Shown piece by piece: positions 30,855 to 42,405 of a stretch of 64,000 nt of DNA. The notes beneath the pieces are model-generated. The model was not told the origin of the DNA. It searched no databases and saw nothing but the letters and a program-made list of their open reading frames with translations. The stretch's first letter is position 1. Each line of letters opens with the position of its first letter. Origin of the DNA: Shinisaurus crocodilurus (Eukaryota > Chordata > Lepidosauria > Squamata > Shinisauridae); NCBI GenBank assembly GCA_021292165.1, contig CM037880.1, forward strand, positions 136,650,564 through 136,714,563, read 5' to 3'. A program made the position numbers and the translations under genes.

Positions 30855-32194
30855 TTAGCAGCTCTTGGTTGTCTATATCCATTAATAATCTCCATTTGAC
30901 AGCAGGGTGTGTGTGGAGGAAGGGCATGCATATTGTAGTGGAGGACAGTATATAGACTTTCCTGCTTATAGTGGATGGGCGGGCACCCTATGTCTGGGGC
31001 TGGTGGCCAGATTTTGCCTACCCCACAGCATTTTCCGATATACAGTATTTTAATTTTGCCCATAGAAGTGAATGATAGCCTATATTGGGGGGGGGGGGGG
31101 ATAAGGCACCAGTAAAATGAAAAATAAGTCACCAGTGGCAGATAAATCTAGCCACTGCCTCTGTTTCCTCAGTGCTAGTGATGAGGGATCCATTCCACAG
31201 AGAGTAGGGGGGGGGAGGGATTTGTTCCACATCATAGCCTGTTTACTGCATCCTATATAACTCAATGGTTCCCATTGAGAACTGAGCCAACTATCTACAA
31301 AACCCTACAGTGGATTCATTTCTGGTCATAGAGAGTATAATGAAACCCAATAAATGGTTTTTATGTATCCAGATAAGCCTGAGAGGGTGATACTTGTAGT
31401 ATCCCTTTTAGCTAAAATGTGGTTATTTGAATTCCCTGCATCTGAATTCCTTGGCACATATATATCCCCATGTCCTTGTAACCCTATATAAAACTGTGAT
31501 GCCCTTAAGCCAAAATGTTGATTATGTAAATGTTTTAGATAAGGGCATGAACTAAGCATTTGAGCTTTTGGATTAACTATGTCAGTGTGCATTTTACAAG
31601 CAGTGAAAAATCTCAGAGCTGCATTTTATTACAGTACTCTTCTTGGTCAGATTTTTTTTTTTTAACCTTCCCTTACAGTGTTTTAGAAAAAAAAACTACC
31701 TCCACTCTTTCAAGTTATAAATGATTGCTTTAAAACATTACTTTGCAGGTTCATATAGGATTGTTGAGCAGGTTATTAAAATTAACACTGAAACCTTACC
31801 TTATTGGGAGTGGGGGGCTTAATGTCTTGCCATATAAGTCACTGCTCCAAACTCCCCGTTAGTGAATCACCTACAGCAGGTTTCCCTGAGCTCCTATTGC
31901 AATACTTCTGATTTTTTGCATTAAGGAAGGATCCTCCAAAATCAACCCAGCATCCAAAATAGTAGTAGTATCAATCCCTGCTCCAGATCTTCAGCAGCTA
32001 TTCCACACCACCCAAACCCCCAGTTACAGAAGACTGTCTTTTAGCTGACAGATGGAACCGTAGCACTTCACTCTACAGAAAACTCTAATCAGACAAGATC
32101 CATCTATTTTGCCCGCCTTCCGAAAACCAAATAAAATACTGATGGACTAGCAAGTGTATTATAATATTAGCTGTTTTAAGATTTGCAGCATCAT
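30855..32194. other. No gene recognised; G-runs only
   Basis: Two G homopolymer runs (31087-31100, 31207-31214) and AT-rich DNA. I see no repeat consensus. Confidence 0.4.
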
Positions 32195-33150
32195 TTCATT
32201 GACTGGGTTCGAACAACATGGCAACCCATCATGGGTAACTAGCCACAGTGGGTTGGCGTGTCGTCAGAACCCAGATCGCTTCCAGCAGAGTGGCTTATTT
32301 GTGGGCAACAAGCCACCCTGACAACCCATGGCTTGTTGTAGGGGTTGTTGTACCCACAATGGGTTGTCATGTCATCTGAACCCAGGCGAGCAAGCCACTT
32401 GGCAAGAGCAGCAAAAAAACCCTTGCCACTTTTGCTGAGCTCACCTGGGCCACCCCACCAGTGACAGCCGCTCTACCAAGTGCCCAAGCAGCACTTTTGA
32501 GTGACCATCACTGGCTTGGCCTCCCCCACTGTGACTGTGACCCCCTTTTGTGGTTGCTGCAGCTTTTTTCTCTTTTACCCTTTGGGGTTTTTGGCTGGGG
32601 GGAAATCGCTTTTTGCAATCTTCTAAGTGATAGCCAGTGACAACCCCTTCAAAGGGCCCAAGTGATACATTGGAGGAGCTGTCAGTGGTTTGCAACCTTT
32701 TTTTCCGCATATCAGAATGTGCGCAAAATTTTTCATGGTGGTTTTTTGCCCCCCTGTTCTCCGGAGTTGCACAAGTGCACACCTCCAAATAGCCAAAATG
32801 GGAAGGCTTGCCTGGGCAATGTCCTGGTAAGTGCTTGTTGTCAAAGTGCAGCAGGCAACAACCATGGACATTGACCAACAGAGCCTGCAAACAGGTTATT
32901 TTGTTACTTTTCATTTACTTGACAACTGTCAGACTGAGAGCTGCAAAGGGAAAGAGAAGCCTCAAGGGATCTTTGCTTGTGAAAGAGGGTGGTGACTTTT
33001 TCTCCTTTTTGCAGTGAGATCCTCAGGGTTTTTAGTGTTCCCCCCCATAATTCCCAGTGCCCCCACCTTTTTCTCACTTTCCTGAGTCTCTAGCTACTTG
33101 GGAAATTAAAGATCATGAGGCCACCCGCTTTTTGCGAGCACTTCTTTTGA

Positions 33151-33318
33151 CAGCTGTCAAAAGAAAGGCTTTTCTTTTTAAAACTCTCTGGCAAATTTCT
33201 GTATTTGTTTTTTGACAGGGAAATATACAGATTCATGGCTGCATATTTCTCTGTCAAAACACAAATCTGGAACTTTGCCAGAGAGTTTTAAAAAGAAAAG
33301 CCTTTCTTTTGACAGCTG
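33151..33318. mobile_element. Palindromic MITE with CAGCTGTCAAAAG termini
   Basis: Arms begin CAGCTGTCAAAAGAAAGGCT and run through TTAAAACTCTCTGGCAAA into TTTTGACAG. The right half is the inverted copy, ending CTTTTGACAGCTG. About 80-bp arms with scattered differences. Confidence 0.75.
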
Positions 33319-33319
33319 T

Positions 33320-33550
33320 TATTACTACATTTATATTCCACTTTTTTTCTCTTGCAAGGGACCCAAAGTGGCTAACATAGTCCTCCTCTCCATTTTATCC
33401 TCACAACAACCCTGTGAGGTAGGTTAGGCCGAGAGTCAGTGACTGGCCCAAAGTCACCCAGGGAGCTTCATGGCTGAGTGGGGACTAGAACCCAGATCTT
33501 CTGAGTCCCAGTCCAACACTCTCACCACAACAACACCACGCTGGCTCTTG
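33320..33550 (-). mobile_element. MIR/CORE-SINE
   Basis: ATCCTCACAACAACCCTGTG, GTGACTGGCCCAAAGTCACC and GACTAGAACCCAGATCTTCT in antisense order, nested in the foldback element. Confidence 0.8.
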
Positions 33551-33845
33551 CATTATGAACGTGCAAGTCCTGGCCGGGGGCTGCCATGGCTTGTTGTGTT
33601 GTGCAAATCACCCTCCAGCTGGCAGGGGTTATTTGAGGGTTAAACAACCTTCACATAACCCTAAAAAAAGACAATGGGTTCTGTGAGGTTTGCTTAACCC
33701 TCAAATAACCCCCACCAGCTGGGTTCGCATGACAGAACCCACCCACCGCCGGACGGGGCTTGCATATTCATAATGGTGGACAGCACATGCAGCACCCCAA
33801 GGGTTAATTAACCCATGATGGTCTGTCGTGTCATCTGAACCAGGT

Positions 33846-33910
33846 CAGTGTATAGTACAAGGCTAGATGGACCAGTGGCCTGACTCCGCACAAGGCAACT
33901 TCATACCTTC
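33846..33910 (+). mobile_element. Detached 3' piece of tRNA-Ala-like SINE
   Basis: AAGGCTAGATGGACCAGTGG then AAGGCAACTTCATAC matches the body of the SINE at 3575-3754. Confidence 0.55.
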
Positions 33911-34309
33911 ACTGTACCTACTGGAACCAAAGCTTCCTAGATGTACAAACAAAAATATATGTGGATTGTTCCCAGTTTCTTATAATGGGAATTGAATTAG
34001 GAATGTTGAGCAAGACAGACAGTAAGTGGTGTACGTGACAAAAGTCTAAAAAGCATTTTCAAATTTATTCAACTGTTAACAGGCTTTGTTAGACTTGTTA
34101 CTGATTTAAGATGGAAAACAGAAACAATATTTTGAGGTAGAACTCTTTTAAATCTTTTTATCTGTTCTTTTTTATCATCTCTCACCTTGCCCCACACAAA
34201 TTTATCCCAAGGATAAATTCTCTATTTCAGCTAGCATTTCACTGCTTGCAGGCTTCCGTTCCAGAGCAAAGAGTAGATTTCATGATTTGAATAGCTGTCC
34301 AAGATTTAG

Positions 34310-34558
34310 TTATACAGCTAATCCTAAGCATGTTTATTGGGACATAGGGCCCCACTGATTTCAGTGTGATTTATTTCCAAGTATAAGTATGTATAATATG
34401 GCTTGAGGTCTGACCCTAAGCATGCTTACTCAGAAGTAACTGCCAGGTAAGTTTGCATAGAATTGCTGCCTAAAGGTTTGAAAGCGGTTTTTCTTTGGAG
34501 CAAGCACTATTGAAATAATTGGAACTTACTTCTGAGTAAGCATGCTTAGGATCTGACT
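34310..34558. mobile_element. MITE cluster of the GGGAGTAAG / CTTAGG type
   Basis: Alternating CTAAGCATGCTTACTC and ACTTCTGAGTAAGCATGC inverted segments. The boundaries are uncertain. Confidence 0.45.
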
Positions 34559-34694
34559 GCATCTGTACTCAGTCAGTCAGGCGATCACTCGTGACCGAGT
34601 AAGATTGTCTTCCAGGATAAAAAAAAAAAAGAAAGAAAATTTACAAAAAGGAGATTTTAAAAGGAGGAAAATTCTAAAGAAAATTGTGTAGACT

Positions 34695-36838
34695 CTAGCG
34701 ATGGGTCCGTAAGTGACTGTGGAGGCCAATTCTAGATCCACACAGCTTCCCATAGTGAGGACACAGGTTACCAGATGGAAGATGGTCCTGTAAAGGATTC
34801 ATTTGACGTGCTTTTCGCTTAGCACGTTTCTCCCTTTCACCTTGCACTCGAGCTTCTTCAAAGTCCATGGAACCTTTGTGAAAGGCCAACCTCCAGTTAG
34901 ATCGTTCATGGGCCAGAGCTTCCCAGTTTTTGATGTTTATATTGCATTTTTTTAGATTAGCCTTAAGAACATCTTTAAACCTCTTATATTGACCACCGAT
35001 ATTCCGCTTTCCATCCTTGAGTTGGGAATAAAGTAACTGCTTTGGGAGACGGCAGTCAGGCATTCGAACAACATGACCGGTCCACTGAAGTTGGCGTTGA
35101 AGGATCATTTTTTCAATGCTAGTAGTCTTTGCTTCTTCCAGTACACTGACATCTGTTCGGCTATCTTCCCAAGTAATTCGCAGGATTTTCCGGAGGCAAC
35201 GTTGATGAAATCTTTCAAGGAGTTGGAGGTGACGTTTATAGATAGTCCATGTTTCGCAGGCATACAATAAAGTTGGTAATACAATGGCTTCATAAACCAG
35301 TGTTTTGGTCTTCTTACAAATATCCCGATCCTCGAACACTCTATGTTTCATTCGAGAAAACGCGGCACTTGCGGAGCTCAAACGATGCTGGATTTCACTG
35401 TCGATGTTAGCTGTAACAGAAAGATAGCTGCCAAGATAGAGAAAATGATCGACATTTTCCAGTATTGTCCCGCCAAGCTGGATAGATGGCATCACCAAAG
35501 GGTTAGCTTGCACTTGCTGATGAAGCACTTTGGTTTTTTTTATGTTAAGTGAGAGACCAAGTTTTCCGTATGCTTCTGCAAAAGCATTTAGGATAGTTTG
35601 GAGATCATCCTCTGAATGTGCAGAGACCACATTATCATCAGCATACTGAAGTTCCACAATGGAGGTTGTAATTACCTTACTTTTTGCTTTCAGCCTGCTG
35701 AGATTAAAAAGCTTTCCATCTGTTCGATATATAATTTCCACACCAGTGGGAAGTTTCCCCTCGACAAGATGTAAAATCATGGCGATGAAAATAGCAAATA
35801 ATGTTGGAGCAATAACACATCCCTGTTTAACACCTGATCCCACTTTAAATGGAGCACCATGAGAGCCGTTGTTGTCCAAGACCGTTGCCGTCATGTTGTC
35901 ATGGAGAAGTCGGAAGATATTCACAAATTTATTGGGGCATCCAATTTTCATAAAGATAGTCCAGAGAGTCTGGACTGTTCGGTCTACAGTATCAAAGGCC
36001 TTAGCGAGATCAATAAATGCCATATAAAGGGGTTGATTTTGCTCCCGGCATTTTTCTTGGAGCTGACGTGCAGTAAAAATCATGTCTACTGTCCCTCTAG
36101 AGGGGCGGAAACCATATTGAGTTTCAGGGAGGATCTCTTCTGAAATAGATAGAAGACGGTTTGCGAGAATCCTAGCAAATATTTTACCTGCGGTAGCTAA
36201 GACGAGAAATGCCCCAATAATTTCCACAGTCTGTTCTATCACCTTTCTTAAAGAGGGTGATAATTATGGCATCCCTGAAGTCTTCTGGGATCTCTTCTCT
36301 TATCCAGATTTTTTCGATGAGTTTATGAAGATGTTGTACAAGTTCGGGGGGCCCTTCTTTAAAGGGGGAATCCCATCTGGTCCACTAGCTTTGTTATTCT
36401 TCATTTGATTAATGGCTTTTTTTACTTCATCCAAAGTGGGGAGTATTGCAAGTTCCTCTCTAATTTGTTTTTGCGGGATTTGCGAAAAAATCTCATTATC
36501 CACCTTAGATTTACGATTTAAAAGGTCATAATAATGCTCTTTCCAACGCAGTGCAATAGACTCTTTGTCTTTTAAGAGTTTGGTGCCATCTTTTGATTGT
36601 AAAGGGTTTGTACCATAGGTTTTTGGTCCATAAATGGCCCTTGTGGCCTTAAAAAAGCCCCGTGCATCATGAGATTCTGCAAGTTGTTGAATTTCTTCAG
36701 CTTTCTTTTTCCACCAGGCGTTCTTAAGTTCTCTTGTTCTTCTTTGGACCTCAGCCTTTGCACTAGCGTAGATTTTTTTCTTGGCAGCGCAGTTAATATC
36801 ATTTTGCCATATTTGGAAGGCTTTCCTTTTTTGGTCAA
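34695..36838 (-). pseudogene. LINE reverse transcriptase ORF (RT half)
   Basis: The minus-strand ORF 36242-34695 (515 codons) is intact. Pieces of the same protein continue upstream (36503-36300, 36838-36572), broken by at least one frameshift and a stop. Visible motifs: YGFRPSRGTVDMIF and IDLAKAFDTVDR (RT motifs 2 and A), GVKQGCVIAPTLF (motif B) and LQYADDNVVSAHSEDD (catalytic YADD). Then a long thumb/C-terminal region (WTGHVVRMPD) and a terminal zinc-finger-like segment in which the second Cys is Tyr (CPHYGKLC). It lost its N-terminal half to the inversion. Confidence 0.88.
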
Positions 36839-36948
36839 TTATATATTTAATCTCATTATCATTTTCATCAAACCAATCCTGATGTTTGTTAGTTTCATAT
36901 CCAATAGTTTGTTCACAAGCTGCAGTAATGGAGGTTTTCAGCTTAGAC

Positions 36949-38138
36949 CAGTGATGGCGAACCTTTTTGAGCCCGAGTGACCAAACTGTAACACAAAACC
37001 AACTTATTTAGAAACCTCTAATTGACTTTTTGCAGAGACTGGAAAATAATGATTTGTTTGTTTGTGGATTTATGGAATAATAAGTGAATCTGGGACAATG
37101 GGAAGAAAGAGATTTCTCATTTGGATTATCGAGTAAGAAAAATTATTGTTACCTGTATTTGCTGTAGAAGAAAAATCGGAGGTCTATTTTGTTTTGTTAA
37201 TTGTTATATGTTTGATATTATGTGTTTGTTTTATATAGAAATAAAAAAATTGGACAATAAAAAAAAAACCAACTTATTTATTTCAAAGTGCCAACACTGC
37301 AATTAAACCTGAATACCGAGGTTTTAGTTTTAGAAAAACAACTCAGACAGTTGTCCGAACTAATTAACATCTTTTGTCTTTAAAGAAAAACACAATAACA
37401 GAGCTTTCAATGATACAAACAGTTTTTTGTTGGAAAAAAAAATCAACTCAAAAAATTATTATAGTACTACATTGTACACATAGCCTGAAGGGAATTTATA
37501 CAAACTTTTTAAATAATTAGGCACATGTATTTCTGGATAAGGGATTCTCAACTTGTAATATGATTATATGCCAGACTGAAATTGTATGGGGCAAGCTTTA
37601 CTCTGGGTCTTTCCCTGCTTCGAAGGTGTCGGATTAGTAAAAGTAAAAGTCAACCTGTACTAGGATGAGCAAGATAAACAAGAAAACTAAACGTGCTTAA
37701 CACATTTTAAACACTTTATGTCTTGGACTGCAAACACTGCATTAGGTAAAAGTCTGCATTGGGCATGCTTTTGCACAATTAATGTGATTTTTGCTATTGC
37801 ATGCATGCTGATAATTTGTCAAACCTTGGCTCATACTCCGTTAGTTTGAGAGCAACACATGCAGCACTCAGGTCAACTGTTAGGGCTTTACATCCAAGCC
37901 ATGCTCTGTGCATCATTCTTCAAAATCTTTTAAATGTGATAACAATGTAGAAAAGAATTCTGTAACAGGAATTCTAGAATAAAATCATTCTGTTCCACAC
38001 TGTGAGAAAGAACAAGATCATTAGTGTTTTGCAGAAGGGGATGGTCTTTTCGCTATCTGGTGACCAATGGCTCGAGTGCCCACAGAGAGGTCCCTGCGTG
38101 CCAGCTGTGGCACCCGTGCCATAGGTTCGCCATCACTG
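36949..38138. mobile_element. Non-autonomous hAT inserted at the LINE inversion junction
   Basis: Terminal inverted repeats CAGTGATGGCGAACCTTTT and AGGTTCGCCATCACTG with perfect 8-bp target duplication GCTTAGAC (36941-36948, 38139-38146). 1190 bp including a nested LINE piece, so about 0.9 kb original. No transposase ORF. The ends resemble Buster-group hATs (SPIN/OposCharlie type), by recall. Confidence 0.9.
37011..37264 (+). mobile_element. 5'-truncated L1-like LINE nested in the hAT
   Basis: A perfect 16-bp target duplication AAAACCAACTTATTTA (36995-37010, 37265-37280) encloses about 254 bp. It begins in a possible ORF2 end (LIDFLQRLENNDLFVCGFME) and finishes with an A-rich tail after GAAATAAAAAAATTGG. 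Confidence 0.85.
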
Positions 38139-38415
38139 GCTTAGACCAATGGTCCTCAATGTTGTCAGGAGGTTCCGTAGGTAGATGTTCCTTAAGGGCG
38201 GTGGATGCAGACTCAGTCGCCCTGTTCAAGGAACGAGGTAGTCGAGCAGCTCGGCAGCAGTATCCATGACTGAGCAGCCCTATTTAGGACCCACTCTGCT
38301 CACCCCGTATGGGGAGGGGGCTAGAAAAGGTGCCCTAAACATAGTCTACCTCTTTCTCCCCTGACTGGATTACCGCGTCCAGTGGGGTCACCATTTTAGC
38401 GGTCGAAAAAGACGT

Positions 38416-39295
38416 TTGAATTTTGGAATACGGAATATACGGACACTGCTGGATAACATAGATAGTGAGCGCCCTGAGCGTAGGACTGCTATTATTGCAA
38501 GGGAGCTGAGACGGTTTAAAATTGACATAGCAGCACTTCAAGAAACTCGAAGGGCAGGAGAGGGACAGTTGAAGGAAGAAAAAGGAGGCTATACCTTCCT
38601 TCTGGAAAGGACTACCTGAGCAGGACTGACGAATACATGGAGTAGGCTTTGCCATCAAAAATGAGCTAGTGAACTCTTTGTCAGAAGTTCCTACTGGCAT
38701 TAACGAACGCCTGATAACTCTTCGATTAAAGCTCGCCAATAACCAGCAGGTAACTATCTTGAGCGCTTATGCGCCAACATTAGATGCTGATGAAGACATC
38801 AAGGAAAACTTTTATACCCAGTTGGACACTCTCCTGTCAGAGATACCTAAGGAGGATAAATTATCCTCCTGGGCGATTTTAACGCAAGAGTCGGGCGTGA
38901 CTTTGATTTATGGTCAGAAACTATTGGAAAAGACGGTTGGTAATAGCAACCCGAACGGAATCTTACTTTTGTCTATATGTGCAGAGCATAATCTCACTAT
39001 CACAAACACGCTCTTTCGACAAAAGAAAAAGTTTAAAACATCATGGCAGCACCCACGGTCAAAGCACTGGCATCTTCTGGATTATGTACCTAATTGTCCG
39101 TGTTAGAGATCGCCGCAATGTACTTCTTACTAGGGCCATGGTGAGTGCCGACGACTGCTGGACAGACCACCGACTTATCCGGTCCACTATGGTTATCAAC
39201 ATTGCTCCCCAACGTAGGCTTCAAGGAAGGAAACCAAGGCGTAAAATGAACATCCACGCCCTTCAAGATCCTATTAAGCAAACTCGTCTTCAATC
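38416..39295 (+). pseudogene. LINE endonuclease domain (inverted half)
   Basis: The plus-strand reading starts MNFGIRNIRTLLDN and continues through DIAALQETRR (metal-binding Glu), SAYAPTLDADEDIKENFY, ICAEHNLTITNTLF and WTDHRL (catalytic DH). This is an apurinic-type endonuclease. The frame is broken at about 38616-38660, near 38875 and near 39090. The reading ends at 39295, where the target duplication begins. 5' UTR-like sequence lies at 38147-38415. Confidence 0.85.
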
Positions 39296-39306
39296 GCATC
39301 TGTACT

Positions 39307-40413
39307 AGCAAATAAGTGCTTAATATGATGTATTGATCACCATGACAGTGCAAATGGCCGAATGGATGATATGTTGGTTCTCTAGAGCAAAGTTTTAGTA
39401 TTGTGACCTTTAATGCTATTCTAAATAACTCTCTTAATAAATAACACAATAATGGGTTGCATCCAAAGGTATCCTTCTGCCAGCAGAATGGAAACTGCTA
39501 GAGGTTTGAATAACTCCTCTTCCCCTGCATACTCTCCAAATCTCATCTGGAGCATCAGGGGATCCTCTGGTGCAGGTTTGGGGAACATATAGGGAACTGG
39601 AGAGGAGGGGGAGGGAAGGGAAACTCCTACTGTACGCGCGGAAGTCTACTCACAAAACATTGGTTTTAGCCCAATATGTGCTTAGTTTGCCACTATATTT
39701 TCATTGGCCGTCGCCATAACACTATTGGTCTTCAAGTTTAACCAAAAGATAGCCAAAGGAGTACGGCAAGTGTCGTTTTTATTGTAGCTGTAGCAGTTCC
39801 GCAGCCAAGCAATCAATTCAACTGACAAGACCAAATTTGGAGGAAATTTATTATCTTAACCTAATCTCGCTCTCTAGAAAAAGGGACAAAGAGCATGACT
39901 TCATTCTCCTGTTATTTGTCTTCCTTTTGTTACAGCTTCCTAGGGTTGAATTTTACAGCTGATTGGTTTTTATAAACTCTTAAGCAATGGAATGTGCAAC
40001 AACTGTAAGATGTTAATATGCATGCCCGTTGACAAATATCATGATTTTTTACTTTTACTGTATCTCACTTAGCATCTTTGTACTCACATAGTTATTATGG
40101 TGAAAGTTCCCAGGCCAAACAAAAATTAGTTTCAGAACTGAACCATTTCAAATCTTTGAATTTGGGTTATTAACCCAATTGCTCAGTTCCACTAAAACCT
40201 ATCCACCAAATGTTTGCAAGGATGCAAGACCAAAAAATGTAAATGGGCAATACCACAGCCTTAGGATACATCATATGCAATCTCCACCAAGATAAGATAA
40301 AGTCTGCATTGCTGTAGATTGTTATCTATGTAGGATCAACTGTGAGGCTCTGATCCATAAACCAATTAATTGACTGGATTTAAGCAGATTCTGTCTGTTG
40401 GTAAATGGGACTA
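39307..40413. other. No gene or repeat recognised
   Basis: Unique-looking intergenic sequence flanking the LINE. Confidence 0.4.
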
Positions 40414-40547
40414 AGGCTTTCAATCCTATGCATGTTTAGAAAGAAAAAAAGGCCTACAACTCCCAGCACTCCCCAGCCAGCTTTGCTAGCTGTGGCATGC
40501 TGAGAGTTGTAGGCCTTTTTTCTGTCTAAACATGCATAGGATTATAT
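40414..40547. mobile_element. Palindromic MITE
   Basis: CAATCCTATGCATGTTTAGA, then GGCCTACAACTCCCAGCACT, and the inverted right half ending CATGCATAGGATTA. Arms imperfect. Confidence 0.75.
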
Positions 40548-40672
40548 GTTATAGGTAGCATTGGACACTGCCCATTATGTGACTGTCCCATAGATCTCAA
40601 TGGGAGCTTATTCCAATACTCAGTGTGGCAGTCCTTCTCAGTTTGCGCCTGTGAGTATGGGATTCCCTAGAT

Positions 40673-40997
40673 CAGGACTAGGCAACCTTTTTGGGCCCAG
40701 GGGCACATTTGGCAATTTAAGAAGCTGTCCTGGGCACCACCACATGCTGGTGAAAGCATCCTCCTGCCATCTTCAATTCCTAAGACGGTCTTTGAGCCAC
40801 ACGTGTGGCCTAGGAGTATTCTTGGGAAAAGAAGATGAGAGCAGTGGCTAGGGGCCCTCACTTTGCTGTGAAATGATCCCAGCTGCCAGTAAGAAATGTT
40901 TTTTTAAAAAAGAAAAAAGGTAGGAGCACTAGGACACCTCAGTGGGTGCCAAGAAAAGGCACCCTGATGCCCATGGGTGCCACATTGCCTACCTCTG
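40673..40997. mobile_element. hAT MITE (325 bp)
   Basis: CAGGACTAGGCAACCTTTTT and CACATTGCCTACCTCTG are inverted ends. Perfect 8-bp target duplication CCCTAGAT (40665-40672, 40998-41005). Confidence 0.88.
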
Positions 40998-41005
40998 CCC
41001 TAGAT

Positions 41006-41769
41006 GTAGGGACAGCAGTTTGCACATCATATAAGTGACTACAACAAACACAACTGGTTATATAAATAGGCCCTGAGGTCTTTATATTTCTCTGTGATGT
41101 TTTCAGCTAGCAATATCTTGTTTTAACTTTCAGATTAAGAACATTTGGCCTGAATGCTCTTGATACGGAACAAACATAACATCTGCATTGTATGCTTTCT
41201 TTAGAGAGTTATTTTTCAAAAAACAGAAGGCACTTTAAAAATTACATTAAAATATTATTTCTTTATTGTTAAACCTCTATTTCTGTATGTTCTTTAAAAA
41301 AAAAGAGTTATTAAAACAATGCTAATCAATTTAAAGTTTCTGACTTTTCTTTCTTCCCCTCCTTAGAGCCCTTTGAAGTGTCAGCACTAGCAAGATGAAT
41401 CACTTATTAGTAGGAGGCCTGACACATGATGAAATCACCAACTGACACTTCAATGACTTTTAATATTGTTTTGTGTAACACATCACGAAGAGGGACATTG
41501 TGGGATTCTGAGTGTTCCACAGGGTACAGATGCTGTGATGTTGCAATTCTGTGGGTAGTGTTTTTCTCCCCCCCCCCCCGCCATGAAATGCTTTATCGTC
41601 ACAGAAAATGTGAGAACTTGCCTTTGGAGGTGGTATGACTAGCCTTTGGCTATTTTTAAATGAATCATGATTAATAACGTTTCCCCCAAAACACACCACA
41701 CATCCAAAACTTGCTGAGAAAGACCTTTCATTCTTGTTATTTTTGAGAATCAGTGAAAAGGGAGAGATA
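41006..41769. other. No gene recognised
   Basis: AT-rich sequence with a C11-type run at about 41570. No exon evidence. Confidence 0.4.
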
Positions 41770-42405
41770 TTTATTTATTTCTTATATTTATTAATCGCCC
41801 ATTTGGCCGGTCACCCAGCCACCCTGGGCGATGTACAATTAAAATAATGCAATAAAACAATACAATAAAATATCATAATTAAAACAGTATAAAATTCTTT
41901 TAAAATCCTAACCCACCCCATATTCCCGCCTGAACAGCCATTTTTTTAATGCACGGCGGAAGCTCATCACGGAGGGGGCATGGTGAAGGTCACTAGGGAG
42001 GGAGTTCCATAATGTGGGGACCGCCACAGAGAAGGCCCTCTTCCTAGTCCCCACCAGCCTGGCTGCTCTGGCTGATGGGATAAGGAGAAGGCCGTCCGTG
42101 GCAGACCTTGTTGAGTGGCCTACTTGATGTTGCTGGAGGCGCTCCTTGAGATAAACTGGGCCGGAGCCGTGTAGGGTTTTAAAGGTCAAAACCAACACCT
42201 TGAATTCGGCTCAGCAAGCAACTGGTAGCCAGTGCAACTCATTAAGCACTGGCGTGATGTGATCACGCCAGTGGCTGCCCTTAATCAGGCGAGCCGCTGC
42301 GTTCTGTACCAGCTGAAGCTTCCGAACCGTCTTCCAGGGTAACCCCACGTAGAGCGCATTACAGTAGTCTAGGCGAGAGGAGACCAAGGCATGAACCACT
42401 GATGG
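41770..42405 (-). mobile_element. L2-like LINE 3' end with ORF2 C-terminus
   Basis: Minus-strand readings 42399-42211 (LVSSRLDYCNALYVGLPW, LQLVQNAAARLIKG) and 42198-41908 (VLTFKTLHGSGPVYLKERL, AFSVAVPTLWNSLP) are the classic C-terminal RT region of L2-type LINEs. The tail is TTATTTATTTCTTATATTTA with TTAATCGCCCA. 5'-truncated, with a frame change at about 42205. Confidence 0.85.

Larger units (their letters stand above)
32195..33848. mobile_element. Long TGACCTGGTTCGCAC foldback transposon, composite
   Basis: Left end TTGACTGGGTTCGAACAACA with CAACCCATCATGGGT; right end ATCTGAACCAGGTCAGTG with AACCCATGATGG, in inverted order. The 1.65-kb span includes a second internal right-end-like block near 32350-32390, the palindrome at 33151 and the MIR at 33320. 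It may be two merged elements. Confidence 0.5.
34570..39295 (-). mobile_element. 5'-inverted, nearly full-length endonuclease/RT LINE
   Basis: Flanked by a perfect 11-bp target duplication GCATCTGTACT (34559-34569, 39296-39306). Reading the minus strand, the endonuclease part (39295 to 38147) is in reverse orientation and the RT part (36948 to 34570) is sense. The 5' UTR end abuts the RT segment, as twin priming predicts. The 3' end has a short CTGA-type tail. Removing the nested hAT leaves about 3.5 kb. The protein resembles Ingi/Vingi-like LINEs of reptiles; the clade is tentative. Confidence 0.88.

Noticed and set aside
32441..32914. 157-codon minus-strand ORF
   Set aside because: Lies inside the foldback transposon, with low-complexity Lys/His/Gly content; no family resemblance.
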